A DNA stretch of 64,000 nt from Ptychodera flava (lineage: Eukaryota; Hemichordata; Enteropneusta; Ptychoderidae). The stretch lies in the NCBI RefSeq assembly GCF_041260155.1, contig NC_091946.1:21841853-21905852 (forward strand), read 5' to 3'. Below are positions 12,901 to 25,288 of the stretch, piece by piece. Made by a program: the position numbers and the translations under genes. The first letter of the stretch is position 1, and every line of letters starts with the position of its first letter. Under the pieces are notes generated by a model. The model searched no databases, was not told the origin of the DNA, and saw only the letters and a list, made by a program, of their open reading frames with translations.

Positions 12901-15900
12901 CAACCAACCAATGGATCTTAAATCATATTAGCTCTAAATGTCAATGCAGAGTAAATATATTTTTTGTGTGATATTTTGATTTTTAATCTCAAATACGGCA
13001 CCATTGGCAAGACTGACAATTTTTGACAGCTCAGTCCAAACCGTACACACACATATCAGAATGTGCAGATGGGATACATTTCAAAATACTCAAACTGTTA
13101 TTATACTTTGCTGGTCTTCTACTTGAGTTGACTGACTGTGAGACCTTTATCGTAAATGAAGTTTTCACAGATGGTCTTTGTTGAAATAAAAATCGAACTT
13201 TTCCCACTAGGGTGTGTTAGACATCTTGAATTTCAAATATTGGTAATTTGTTAACTCCAACTTCGTAACTTTCCTACAGAAACTTTATTCCATTCTCTTT
13301 CATTATCAAAATTAAAAATCAGGGATCACCATGCAAATTTTGATGATATTTAGCAAAAGCTTAAAACTTCCAACTTCAAGGGACATATAACCTCAACCAT
13401 TCGATTTCTGTGCATTAGCCTATGTTAGCCCATCTCCTGTTACAACTAATAGGTAACTGCTAATGTTACAATGAACACTAGAAAAGACATTTGAAGGGCT
13501 CCGATTACAAGCTACAACAACAGCCAGGCATGCAACATCGAGAAATTTTATCTGCATTTCAAACAGCAGTGTCCGATGTCAAGCACTTGCAACTATACTT
13601 AGTAACATACCAGTAACTGGGAACAGCACTATTCATCGTTTCTTATAAGTTATATTTTTTGATTTTTTGTAACAGGAGAGTGAGCAGAAGAGTAGTGATG
13701 CAGCCTTGAGAGGACAGTTAGAACACATCACACGTCAGTGTGAGGACTACAAAATGCAGATAGCTGACGCCGTCATGCAATCTCAAAAATACCAAGAACA
13801 GGTGAAAACAAGAATCTCTTGTTAATGGCAAAATTTTGTGTTTTAGTTTTGTAGTGCAAGAAATTCATAGATTGAGTAAGACTTTCACAGGAAACCAAAG
13901 GACTAACATCATAAAATAGTTAATTAAGGTAGGGTTGTACTTAACCGACACACTTTTTTCAAAGCGATATTCTTATCAAAGATGATATGCAAACCCTCTC
14001 AAAAAGCAGAGAATCTGAAGTTTAGTTTGGTAAAAATAGTTGACTCCAAGGATGAAGAGGGTACATTTTTTGTTTAGAAAACCTCAATGAATGATAAAAA
14101 TTAATTTTAGTCAAAACGTGGCACTACTCTACGATATTAAATATCTCATTTGAAAGTACAGTATATGAAGGGAAACAAAATGACAATTTTGATCTGCATT
14201 ATCTACTCGCATTCTTAAATTACAGAGGTTGAAATACTGACATCGAAAAAAGAGATTAAAATCATGATATTACTCTTATTCAAAACAATTTACATGTCCT
14301 GTCATTTGAACCTTCCCAACTTATACATCCAAGTTTATTGTTTCTTCCTGCTGATAAAATTGTTGTTCACCTTCACATACTCTGCACTATCTGTACCTGG
14401 TCTTTGTCATTTTCAAAGATTTCCATATCAACCACCAACAGTGTTAAAGTGAGAATGACTTATTGCTTGTGACGTCCTCTTTCCTCCTCAAAGATTTAGA
14501 GGGCGCTGTTGATAATAAGGCAAAGGAATAGCCAGTAATACTTGATACCTAGTTTTGGTAGCAAGAGTTTAGTTGTTGAAGGATTTGAAAAGTCTGCAAC
14601 ATGTACAGTGATAATTTGCCCAATGCCAATGAAAGTTGCCTTTATTTCTTGCTTGCTATGTCAAATGTTTGGATCTTTTGTAACAGAAAAGCCAGTCACA
14701 ATCAAAGCCATTCCTCACAAACTCATTTGATGCATGGCCTTAAATTTAAAGTCATTTCCACAATAGATGTGATTACTTCTTTTTTACAGCTGTATTCTTC
14801 CAATGAAGCACACCTACGCACCACAAGATCTCTTGAAGCCAAGATTTCTGCTCTACAGCAAGATTTAGAAGGCTCAAAGAGTGAACTCATCTCTTGCCAA
14901 GCAGAGTATGAGAGTTACAAGGTAACAAACAATCGAACAATTCAAGATGGCTGACACAATGTAAAAATGCGATTTTTTGAAGATCAGCTTCTATCCTATT
15001 CAGTTTCTAGCCAGTTTCTGCAGTCAGAAATTCAATATGCCACCGTGAAGTGTTGTTTCACTCATACATTTTATTTTGGTCGTAGGTAAGAGTTCACACA
15101 GTGTTGAAGTCCCAGAAACGAGAAACCCCTCAGGTCAGCACTGAAGCTGACAAACAAGAGAAAAGTCATCTTGAAAAAGTGATTGAACAGTTGAAGCATA
15201 AACTACAGGAAACCAAGTAAGTTAAGCAACTGATGTCATTCATTTCAAAATATGGTTCCTAGATACAGCAGCTTTCCTGTCTTATACAGAGTGTGTACCA
15301 GCCTTGTTATAATATTAGCATGTCAGGGCATCATGTATCACGTTTGCTTTGATTGACTCAACTATTTCATTGTACCATCAAACGATGTAAAAGCACTGTT
15401 TGAATTTATGGTAATATGGCATGGTAAATGCCGAGATTATAATAAGAACAGATAAATTACACTCAAAACATTGTCAAGCAGCATATACCAGTATACACTT
15501 TAAAGCCGCACTTTTCAATCCCTGGTTCTCGCATTAGTGGAGTTCTCCTCCCTGTCAAACACATGGCCAGTACGATGTTTGATTTCTATAACATTGATTA
15601 CACAAACTGATTTCAATCTTTTGTCACCTTTTTCTAATCCGGCAAACAGAGCTTATATAATCGTTTGATTGACGGTCCGGTTCGAATTGCCAACAGTCAT
15701 TTATCCCCCAGCACCACACGCGAATTTCCTTAAAAAACGTCTTCCAGTCACGTTAGAATTTGAATATAACCACTGAGTTCGATCGGTAGCAGCTTCGTGC
15801 TGACCGCTTGGCAGTCTGTCAGCGTTTTTGCGGTCGGAAAAAACTAAAAAGTGGCATTTTCTGTATCGTGTGCCCTCATGTTACCTGCTTGGTGTCCACT

Positions 15901-18900
15901 TCCACAATGAACACCGCCATAGGTTGGCGCCCTTTTAAAGGGAGGCTCCGCCTTTAATGTCATGAGATCCTAAACCTGTGTCTGTACAAGTGACGCTAAT
16001 TTATTCATTTATGCGATTTTGTTTGTTTGTTTGTAGTAATCATCTGACAGCTGCCTCCAATGAGTATGAGCTGTTACAAGAGGAGCATGACAGACTGTTG
16101 CAGAGACACAGTGACATGGTGCAAGACAATCTCAGAAAAGAAGCAATTTGGAAAGAAAAGTATGTAGTGTATCTTAAACCTATTACCACCATAGTTTGGG
16201 CCAAACGTATTGTCCTTTATTCAATAGACAGGGACAAACATTTTGTACAGACAGAATTCAGATAGTCAAAAAAATGATACTTGAGACTAAGCCAAAGAAT
16301 TGATATAATTAAGTTAGCCAAATACATTGCATATTTGAGGATTTGATGTGCTTTATGAAGCGGGGAATGCTTCACAATATACCATTCCACCCAGTTTCTT
16401 CCCCAGAGGGACAACTTTGCCATGGAATATAATTATCACCAAAATGAAGTTGTGAATGACATAGCAAAGGGCTTGTTTTATTCCCTGGGGACTGAATATT
16501 GGTATAATCCCTTTTGTTTACTTTGGAAAAGTGGTATGTCTTTTGAAGGATCATTGGGTAGAAGAATTCAGCTCATTTTGTATTCACCTCCAGCATGAAA
16601 CTGTACAACCCAGTGACATTAATTGGTATAGATCACATTCTCTTAGTGGGTCCTTTGGTTTGTCCAATGGTATTCTGGGAAAATGTGCTGGTTTTTCAAT
16701 CATAACTCTGTTTATTTTGTTTCTGAATGGCTTTTCCATAGGCAAGAAAGACTGCTGATGGAGCACCATTCCGTCAAACTGGAAAACATGGAAACCATCC
16801 AACAGCTGACAACACAGAACGAGGCACTGACAAAAACATTCAAGGTAAGAGTTCCATTTTGAAGAGAGTTTAGCGGCAACTTTTGATAGTATCTTTATCA
16901 TCTTTTGTTCTGAAAAAAGTGTAGGGGTCAAGGGTTTTAATACAGTGTGCTTACTTCACTCAGATACAGCATGATTTGTGTATTCAAAAAACATTCATTT
17001 TGGTAGTAAAGTTTGCGTTTGAAAGAATGATACGTGGAAATTATGATGTTGGTATATTAAGTGGACTGTATTGCTTTATGTGAGAGAATTTGCATGCAAG
17101 AAATTTCCTTCAATATATTTCCCCACTATATTCCGTAGGAACAAATGAGGGTGATGATGGATGACCATCACCGTGCCATGGAGAGTCTTCAAAAGCAGCT
17201 AGAGAGCTCGGAGAATGAGCTGTACAAGTTGCAGCGAGAGCAGCAACAACAGCAGCAGCATGTCGCAGCGTTCATCCAAGGCAAAGAAAACCAACAGGAG
17301 TTGATGCAGCCCAAGGAAGAACGTGAAGCTGGAGAGGTCAGTCTTTTGATTTCATGACCGTAGACCCTTTTTTCCAGTCAGATATGAAATTTGACATACC
17401 ACGAATAACCGTTTCTATTTTTCACTGAGATGTAGGGACCTCTGCAAACACATTACAGACTTCGGGGACCCTATAAAAATTGTTTTTAGGATAGGAGAAA
17501 GGGAGCCTTTTGCAAATTATAGTCTGTCGTTTTTCCATTTAAAGAATGTTAATGTAAAATGTTTCCTGTTTCATGTGCACTGGGAACGTCTCTCCAAATA
17601 TTACCTTCAAATGGTTTGAAACATGCATGCAAATTATTTCCCATGTTTTCCATGGAGTGAAAGTAGATGGTATGTTTCCATATTTCTTGAAAATAAGAGC
17701 TATAGAGTGGCTGATATCTGCCATTACATATTTGTCAATTTGCCACAAAGATTTGCTTAGGCCAAGAAAAGTGAAAAGTTTGTTTCTCATCCTTGCGCAT
17801 CAATTCAGATATGCTGAGTCAACCTTTTTTTCTGCTCATGAGGAAATAAAATGGAAAAAACCTGCAAAAATACGTGACGGTAGTGCATAACACAGTGCTG
17901 TATAAAACAGAACTGTAAACAAAATAACTGACACTAGCATTCCATTCAGACGAAAATCCTTGAATTTGAGTTATTTTGAGTTTATTGACGCTGACATCGG
18001 TTGAGACGTCGTACCTTGGGTCATGTGCCCATATTTGTTTAAAATTTGAAGACTTTAGCTATTTTTGAACACAGCATGTGAAAGAAGTACATGCATTTTG
18101 AATAAACAATGTGAAAAGTACATACATTTTAAGAAGTCACTATCTTCCATTCGCACATTGCACGCTTGTAAGTTCACAATTATTCCATGTGCACTTGTTT
18201 ATTCAATCTTTTCCAGGGAATGGAACACCCCGACCTGGAATCTCCCAACCTGCCACCAACACCGGTGGTACCTGGTCCAACCGTGGTGCCCCTGGAACAG
18301 CTACTTAGCAGCAACTTGGACGAGAAGCAGAGCGTGACGAGCATCAGTACTAGTGCGGACGAGGAAAACCTCAAACAGCAACTTGCGGCTGCTGGGAAGA
18401 GGATCGAACATTTTAACGAGGTGCGTTGACTAACTGGGAACTGCTCTGAGAATCTGGGATAGACCCTTTTCAGAAGTCTAGCGCCCTCCTGTGGCCACTG
18501 TGAATTTGAAGTCAAAGCGAGGCCACTGGGGGAACCCTCCAGCCACTGCCCAAGTTTTTCCCCAGTGGCCGCGCTTTGACTTCAAATTCACAGTAGCCAC
18601 AGGAGGGCACTAGACTTATGAAAAGGGTCTATACAATGTAGCCTTTTTGAGGATGAAATCTCTCCTTTGAAGATCAGTCTTCTTCTCCCTAGGGTGAATA
18701 GTCCGACCAATTGAATTAGTTGAAAATATTTTTCATACACTTGATATCCAAAATATCCACCCCAAGTTCTTTTTAATTTAAATATTAAAGTCATTATTAG
18801 GATTCCCTTTACCCTTTTCCTGCCAGACAGTATCACTTCCCGATCAGCCAACTCAGTGAAAAGTGGTATTGAGCCAAAACCATACATATTGGTCTGTTCC

Positions 18901-21298
18901 AACAGTCCATAAAAATCATGTTCATAGTATTTGTGATTTCAGGGGCCTTCAAATATTCATTGTTTTGTTAAAATGCACCAAATGGGATACATTGTGCTTC
19001 ACTAGATTTCACGAACTTGACCTGATGGTGAAATATGAACTTGGCAAGAAAAGGGTTAAACTGTCTTAATGTTCTCATTTTTGAAATATGAAAATTACCT
19101 GTACTTGTAGCAGTTTTATTGAACCTGAATACAAGAAGTCGACACCATTCAACTTGTTAAAAACTAAAGGATAATTGTTGGTCCAGTGTCAAATTTCAGT
19201 CAATAGTAACTTTTACCAATTTGGTACTAAAATGATAAATTTTCTTGATTGCGTAACCTCAGTAATGGTGAACTCTGTTCAGGTAAAATGAGTGTGGTAA
19301 CACTGGCACTTACAATGAGCAGCTTGACAAAACAATGACAGCCAGAAGGTTAAAGTTCAATCTTGTTCATTCCACAGTGCCTGAAGGACACTGGGCCCGG
19401 TCCTCAGTATTTATATACATGTACTTGGGGTGCCTTCTATAAGTTATTAATAGAGACGCACTCCCTGAGATAGTGTTGAATTGTAATATAGCTTGGAATT
19501 GAACCAGTATACTACCGTAAAACCTGTCTAAACCAAACCTTTCGGGGACTGAGAAAATTGTTCGTTTGGAGAGGTGTTTGGTTTATAGAGGTCCTTTTAA
19601 TATAGAGATCTATTGGAATAGGACTGGGAAAAGGGTTCAGTTTAGACAGGTTTCCAGATTAGGCAGGGTTCGGTTTAGACAGGTTTCACTGTACAATGTT
19701 GCCTTCATGTAATATACACACACTGTCAATAGCATTACTATTTGTTCACCTATGAAACCACCCTCACACTTCTTTCACCCTCCCCCTTTCCCTCCCAATG
19801 TTCATCTCCTCCCTACAGATCACAAATGAAAATGAGGCCACCATAATGCGTCTGACGGAGCAAGCCAAAGTCTTGAAGGATGAAATCCGACGACTTGAGA
19901 GAAATCAAGAAAGAGACAAATCAGTTTCCAACATGGAGTACCTGAAGAATGTATTGATGAAAGTAAGAGTTGCTGCCTCTCACTTTCTTTCAATTCATTT
20001 AGTTGGAACATGTACATGTGTACTGTGTGGTGAATTTCCATCAAAATAAACACTCAAACTTACCTAAAACACTGATACTTACTGTGATGTTGCTGTTTTA
20101 ATTTTCACCTTAATGCGGTGTTGAAGAAGAATGTTGTTTTAAGGTCTGTGTCAAGCGTCAGATTGTCTTGCCAGGAAATTTACTGACTAGATTACAATTT
20201 CAATGGAAAAACAACACCTGGCATAACCCTCTTACAGACTAGAACAAATTTGATCCCCGGGATTGAGTCCCCTACCTTTAGATGGGCTATATCAACATTG
20301 AGTAGCTGTAATATTCTCAGTAGTTTTACGTGTACGTTTATGACTTTTACAGTTACTAACTTGTCATAGTTATGTCAGAGATCCGACTTTGCCGTACCAA
20401 CATTCACCCTTGAAAGTATCAAAGACACACCTTGTTAACACTTATGCAGTGCAGTATTTCAGTATTTATGCATTAGTATTGCGGATGATCTTCAACACAC
20501 CTGTATCTATTTTTGACAATATTTACAGTTCATCACACTGCCCCCTAGTGACGAGAAACAGAGGTTGATTCCAGTGATAACCACCATGCTGAAACTGAGT
20601 GCAGAGGAGAAAGAGAGGATAGCAGTAGCAGCCAAGGGTAAGCAGAGAAAACAGACTGACTTGTCAAGACAAACAAAGTTTGAAAAGGGAGTTGGAGAAT
20701 GAGATGTGAATGTCCTACTGATTAAAGGGACAGTAGTTGATGATTTTTTCAACATATTAATTTTATTGTCAATTACAGTTTCTTGTTGTACTCTCCAAAG
20801 TGCATTGAGATAGACAGTATTCAGCTTGTCAACTCTGTCTGTACATGTGTAGACTGCGTTGTTATTGTTGAAGATTGAATTCTGGTCCGTACGAATATTC
20901 AAATGTTAAACAATAACAATGTATTTTACGTGTATATACACTGGATTGACAAGCTAAATGGTAGGTGTTTTTCAACGTGCTTTTGGGAGTAGAACAAGAA
21001 CTTACAACTGACAAAAGAAAAGATAGTGAAAAAATCACTATAGTAGTTCAGTAGCCAATTAAGTAGGGAATCTGAAATCAGTGTCAATTTCTTTCTGAAA
21101 CTGGCAAAAAGAGTTCGATGACTAAGTCAAAAGGTACTCTAGTACTTAATTTGAATTGACACATCTGCGACAGACACATCATAATGTGTTTCATTTTCTC
21201 TCTCTTTCTTTTCTTTCAATAAAGTTGAAACTGGAGATGACGAGGGTAGTGCTGGATGGGGCGGCTATTTACATCGCTGGTCGGGAGGAATGGTGTAG
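954..21298 (+). CDS. GCC2: GRIP and coiled-coil domain-containing protein 2 (GCC185), 5' end outside window
   Basis: This is a trans-Golgi golgin: a long coiled-coil tether whose C-terminal GRIP domain binds Arl-type GTPases and which captures endosome-derived vesicles. Coding exons placed by splice sites and frame: 954-1033, 2210-2314, 2939-3043, 4307-4411, 5400-8373, 8947-9047, 9243-9365, 10230-10355, 11192-11383, 11702-11794, 12206-12469, 13676-13801, 14790-14921, 15086-15216, 16037-16159, 16742-16844, 17139-17336, 18217-18420, 19819-19962, 20529-20637, 21225-21298. All junctions keep frame, giving about 1,869 residues plus stop. The family call rests on recalled human GCC2 segments: KVRVHTVLKSQK at the 14th exon, EIRRLERNQERDKS before the GRIP domain, the EYLKNVLMKF GRIP core, and the GWGGYLHRWSGG tail. 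Human GCC2 has about 1,684 residues in all, so this partial protein is already longer. The start codon and first exons lie upstream of the window. Confidence 0.93.
1791..1909. repeat. GC-rich perfect-looking hairpin (foldback)
   Basis: Two arms of about 53 bp, nearly exact reverse complements, run from CTTTACGACCCTGATACGGC to GCCGTATCAGGGCCGTAAAG around a loop of about 10 bases. The stretch is far richer in GC than the intron around it. It is probably a short foldback transposon. Confidence 0.8.
2210..4411 (+). CDS. GCC2: GCC2 run of three 105-bp coiled-coil exons
   Basis: Three consecutive exons, 2210-2314, 2939-3043 and 4307-4411, are each exactly 105 bp, phase 0 at both ends. Each encodes 35 residues, which is five heptads. 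The first two begin with the same triplet of residues (ELE). Acceptors end in CAG; donors are GTGAGA, GTGGGT and GTAGGA. The equal lengths and phases suggest tandem exon duplication, though the residues are now well diverged. Confidence 0.85.
3597..3950 (+). mobile_element. MITE family B, copy 1
   Basis: An element of about 350 bp with ends TTAGAGGGCCAGTAGCTGA and CAGCATCTGGCCCTTTAA. The interior carries ATTCAGCTTGTCAACTC and ATTCTGGTCCGGACTAGA. Related copies lie at 9560-9785 and 20722-21055, all in or beside GCC2 introns. Confidence 0.7.
5400..8373 (+). CDS. GCC2: GCC2 giant coiled-coil exon (2,974 bp)
   Basis: One exon of 2,974 bp encodes about 991 residues of almost uninterrupted heptad coiled coil, rich in Glu, Lys, Gln, Leu and Ser. 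It opens after a TTTCAG acceptor in phase 0 and ends in phase 1 at TTAG followed by GTACGA. Related segments recur inside it: an E-R-D motif, about a dozen residues, then a Ser-rich stretch and ELQ(S/A)(Q/E)L, seen near 5420-5560, 6500-6620 and 6905-7010. This suggests growth by internal duplication. The ATG at 5391 lies in the intron before the acceptor and is not the true start. Long reading frames on the other strand here are shadows of the coiled coil. Confidence 0.93.
8490..8634. mobile_element. Small hAT-like MITE (CAGTGTTCTC ends)
   Basis: A 145-bp element with inverted ends CAGTGTTCTCTCCAG and CTGGGGAGAACACTG, the CAGTG start typical of hAT elements. It holds a perfect 18-bp palindrome at 8515-8532 (GAGTGGTGGCCACCACTC). 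It lies in the intron just after the giant GCC2 exon. Confidence 0.75.
9560..9785 (+). mobile_element. MITE family B, partial copy
   Basis: Shares GAATTCTGGTCCGGACTAGA and the GGAGTAGAAC block with the 3597-3950 element but lacks its left third. Confidence 0.55.
12484..12757 (+). mobile_element. MITE family C, copy 1
   Basis: About 270 bp with inverted ends TACCCTTTACGTACCTGCC and GGCAGGTAAAAGGGTA. It matches 18809-19059 along its length, including CCAGACAGTATCACTTCCC and AAAGTGGTATTGAGCC. Confidence 0.72.
13160..13360. mobile_element. Degenerate relative of MITE family A
   Basis: Contains scrambled family A pieces (TTGAATTTCAAATATTGGTAA, then ATTCTCTTTCATTATCAA and CACCATGCAAATTTTG) without clear ends. 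Confidence 0.4.
15499..15962. mobile_element. Possible MITE with TTTAAAG(C/G)CG ends
   Basis: The left end CTTTAAAGCCGCAC and the right end GGCTCCGCCTTTAATG are weak inverted repeats. The block CCTGGTTCTCGCATTAG near the left end recurs in reverse at 60234-60255, so at least that part is dispersed. Confidence 0.4.
18459..18632. repeat. Long hairpin element, arms of about 70 bp
   Basis: The left arm from ATAGACCCTTTTCAGAAGTC through GGCCACTGGGG is mirrored by the right arm ending AAAAGGGTCTAT. The arms are nearly exact reverse complements with a loop of about 30 bases. It starts about 40 bp after a GCC2 donor (exon 18217-18420), so the nascent transcript would carry a very stable stem beside the splice site. 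Confidence 0.85.
18809..19059 (+). mobile_element. MITE family C, copy 2
   Basis: The same orientation as 12484-12757, with the right end GGCAAGAAAAGGGTTAA. It differs at scattered positions, so both copies are moderately old. Confidence 0.72.
19293..19742 (+). repeat. Direct repeat of about 450 bp, copy 1 (contains a small MITE)
   Basis: Nearly identical to 24253-24705, about 5 kb downstream. It carries an inner inverted-repeat element from ACCGTAAAACCTGTCTAAACC (about 19514) to GGTTTAGACAGGTTTCACTGT (about 19694). This copy is in a GCC2 intron. Confidence 0.85.
19819..21298 (+). CDS. GCC2: GCC2 GRIP domain exons
   Basis: The last three exons (19819-19962, 20529-20637, 21225-21298) encode the pre-GRIP coiled coil and the GRIP domain. 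The conserved tyrosine sits in NMEYLKNVLMKF; in this family it is needed for Arl1-type GTPase binding and Golgi targeting. It is followed by the RLIPVITTMLKLS helix and a hydrophobic tail, GWGGYLHRWSGGMV, before a TAG stop at 21296-21298. Junction phases are 0 and 1 and both introns are canonical. No residue that I know to be essential appears to be missing. Confidence 0.93.
20722..21055 (+). mobile_element. MITE family B, copy 2
   Basis: Begins TTAAAGGGACAGTAGTTGA and shares ATTCAGCTTGTCAACTC and ATTCTGGTCCGTAC with copy 1. It sits in the last GCC2 intron. Confidence 0.68.
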
Positions 21299-23690
21299 TC
21301 GCAATGAACAGACATCGGTGCGATTGAAAAAATACTACGCCAATGGATTCTTCTAAGAGTCTCTTCAGCTATTCAGGACTGCTCTGCAATATTCTGTTCA
21401 AGACAATCCACCATCACCCTACTTTGTTCGACTTTTGGTTTTCCTATTTTTAACATTTTCATAAAAACTACAGTAAGGTGGGGAACCTGTAAAAAAATTC
21501 AGAAATTTCAGGAGAACAAGGGGACTGTTTAACATTATGTGAGATATAGGTACAGATATTCAAATTTTTTCAAGGTTTGTGATGATGTCAAACATTGGAT
21601 GTCAAAAGGAGAAAATACTTAATTAACCATTTTGACACTTTAAGATTTTAAAGTCATCATTGAAGGTTTTATGAAATACGGTATGTGACTTGCGAACATT
21701 GGATTTGTAAAGGAGACGTAGTAATATCTCTTTCTCCACCGGTAACAGATTGTAATTATACCTCAAAAATGTTGTATGAAGGGCAATGTTTTATCCAACT
21801 TGTTTTCTGACCACCTACCTAGAAGGGATTTAAATTTTTTGTTTTTTTGAAAAGGTCATGGAGTGGTGTCAGTTTATTCAGTGTCAGTACAGCTCCATAA
21901 TACTCAGCCATTGACCACTGCATAGGTCCAACTCAACGGTCAAAAGCAGTCTATTGCAGGTGCCAACGTGAGCTGGCAAAGAATCTAGTGTGGACGTCCG
22001 TGAATTTGAGTGAAGTTTCCAACACGGGTTGTAAGTGCATAAGTATGGGTACAGTCGAATTATGAAGAATCAGGGTTAAAGTTTATCAAAGACCTCAGAT
22101 TCTTCTCAGGGAAAAATACTGAAATGTTGCATCAGTGGTAAAAATTTTTGAAGTTTTCATTCATCTCGTATCAACGTGCAGAAAGCTAGGGACATCTGTG
22201 CATATTATTTGACAGGCGGTATCATGAAAAATTGCGTTCCATGTTCGTCTGATGCAATAGCATTGTGAACAATTGTGAGAGTCATGAACGGCAAATTTCA
22301 GCTTTATGGTATGGAGATTTTATAGACTTGCTTGATGTGGGACATTGATAACAGATACAGGTATTCTACCGTCAGTTTAGTGAGAAACACCGTTCATTTC
22401 AGCTGCAAATCAACATGAAGTATATTCTCTGAAGAAGCTCACTTTAAAATTGCTGTGAAATATTTGTAAAATGTACGAAAGTCACAGAAATTTGTGATTA
22501 ATTAAAAAAAAAAATTGAAAAAAGTATGAGATGGGGAAGGGAAATTCTATTGTTATATGGGAATGGGTTTTACAATCTTTTTGGTAGAAATTTCTACTTA
22601 AATATTGCCAATGCTTTTTGTCAGGGGCACCACTCATGTGTGGTGATTCAATGTGTTACATATTTCAATAAGTATTTTATAAAGTAAGGGTCCATATGAA
22701 GTCCTGTACAAACTCCTCATTTGGTGTATTGGATCTCCTTTACATTTTTACGGATAGCAGTAGAAGATTTCAAGCCCAGTGACACCTTTCATACTTGCAT
22801 CTGTCCACTGCTTGCTTCTTTCAGGTAGCTCATACTCCTTATTCTCCGAGTTGTGCAGTGCTCATTTTGTTCGAGCTTGTAATTTCAGATTTCGTCCTAT
22901 TTTGACATGGGCATGCCTGTCTCTGTCAGAATGAAAACAAATTGGCCTTTTGCACTTTCAGTGAAAAAAAAGATCTGTAGTGTAGCAAAGAATTCTGAGT
23001 TCACGTTCAACAGTTTTACAAATCAACAACCGAGGGAGTCCTGTTGCTTCATGAAAATACTAGTAGCTACGAGAGGGCCCCTTAAGAAAACCTGATTGAT
23101 TCATATTGAGAATGAACCCAGTGTTCTTTTGATGTGCTTGTCGGGCTCAGTTTCCTCTACAGATATTTTAATCCAGTGCTTTTATTCATTTTATTTTCAC
23201 TGTATGAGCAGAAGACTCTTTATTTTTTCTTCAGTATGAGTTTCCATCAAGATCACGCCACAAAGTGATACCCCTGCTGCGACTGTACTAGATAAAGAAT
23301 GTTTGAGGGAATACTTTGATTTCACAATTCATATTGTTTTCCAAAATGTATCACAAATGTCAGAGGAGTGACACTTCTCTTACTAAGTTGGCTGCCTCAT
23401 TTTAGAACTTTACATTCCTTTAAATGTTTCCAGTATTGTACGTAGTTTTCAAGGAAGATTTCCGTGACAGTCATGAATTGGAGGGGTACTTCATCTTCCG
23501 TGACAATGGCTAGTGGGGAAGGGATTCTTTCATATGCTGTAACTCCAGTACTTCAGTATTTGTTAGTTTACTTGCCTGATTTATGCGTTGTTTGTTGAAA
23601 ATTTTGACACCCCCTGTATTGAGATTGTGCGGAATCATGTTTTTCAGTGCAATAAATCAACTGGATTTGGAACGGGAATGAAAGTCTTGA
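21299..23690 (+). other. GCC2: GCC2 3'UTR with candidate polyadenylation signal
   Basis: The 2.4 kb after the GCC2 stop has no credible reading frame and no recognised transposon. An AATAAA hexamer at 23651-23656 is the best candidate end. The UTR extent is inferred from this hexamer and the absence of other genes. A poly-A tract lies near 22502-22513. Confidence 0.45.
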
Positions 23691-24252
23691 GTATTTTATG
23701 ATATTATGGCATAATTTATCTGTGTGTTTTAGATCCAAGTTGTTCGGTACTGAGATTCATCATCAAATACTGGTGTCGACCTATATGTGGCATTACTTTA
23801 TTATTTTTCATGTGATACCAAGCAAACTTTAAGCCAGAAGCAGACCTGTTTCATTGGGATGCACACCACTCAGACAGAAAATCTGTATAAATTACATGGA
23901 TTTTCAGCTCAGGACCAAGTGGCTGCACATTGGATTTTAAGTAGTCAGTAAAACCCTAAAATGTTGGTAAAATCTCTTTCATCTTAGCTGTATACTCACG
24001 CTATTCACATGGCATCAGTTTGAAAAAAATTATACCACTTTCTTGTCACAGAAAAACTGTCAAAATCTCATGCAATGATAAATGGCATCACGGAAACCCT
24101 ACTATTACAAAAACTGGGCTCTGTTATGTGTAGGAATGTGTGATTCCAGTATTTCTGAACATCTTGTTGCCACAGCATCAAATAACAAGGTACCGATACA
24201 CTGGCCCCGTTGCTTGGCTTTTCCTGGCAGCAGTTACTGGCTAGCCTAGTCA

Positions 24253-24705
24253 TTGTGTGTAACACTGTCACTTACAATGAGCAGCTTTACAAAAAATGAC
24301 AGCCAGAAGGTTACAATTCAATCTTGTTCATTCCACAGTGCCTGAAGGACACTGGGCCCAGTCCTCAGTATTTATATACATGTACTTGGGATGCCTTCTA
24401 TAAGTTATTAATAGAGACGCACTCCCTAAGATAGTGTTGAATTGTAATATAGCTTGGAATTGAACCAGTATACTACCGTAAAACCTGTCTAAACCAAACC
24501 TTTCGGGGACTGAGAAAACTGTTCAGTTTGGAGAGGTGTTTGGTTTATAGAGGTCCTTTTAACATAGAGTTCTATTGGAATGGGACTTGGAAAAAGGGTT
24601 CAGTTTAGACAGGTTTCCAGATTAGACAGGGTTTGGTTTAGACAGGTTTCACTGTACAATATTGCCTTCATGTAATATACATGCACTGTCAATAGCATTA
24701 CTATT
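24253..24705 (+). repeat. Direct repeat of about 450 bp, copy 2
   Basis: The same sequence as 19293-19742 with few differences, here between GCC2 and FIS1. The repeated unit is larger than the MITE inside it, so either a longer composite element or a segment duplication was involved. Confidence 0.85.
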
Positions 24706-25288
24706 CACCCCATTATCTACGCAACAGCCACAGTCTGCTGCACTTTATACCCTCAGTTTATTCTGTTCTGATATGTATATGCCCACAGACTTGGAGCAAG
24801 TCTAACACCAAGGGTCAAGGAATACAATGCTAAGTGCTGCTTGCATTGTACAGCCATGCCCAGAAAGTGTACAGTGAGTTTCAAAAAGACAGATTACTGT
24901 AAAATTTTAGACATGTAACCGTCGTCATCAAAGGTAACAACACGTCCTGATAATAATACCGAACAAACAAATTGTATGCCTGTACACCATAGATTGAGTG
25001 CCTTGTTTGTGAAAATTTGCTGTGTAACTGTGGTTAGGCATCAGAGAACTGCAACTTCAAAAGCGTCAACAATTGCAGTGATATTGCTAATAACTGTGTA
25101 TAGTATATGGTTGCTAATAAAACCACTGTGTAAAGTAAATAGTAAATCATATTACAGTCAAATTAGAAAAACAATCAAACTCCATCATATCCATGACAAC
25201 ATTAACAGTACCATTGTCACTGCAGCAAGAAACTTGAGAACTCTGATATGGAAGTGTGTGTCCTTGGATGACTTTTTGGTTTTCTTGT

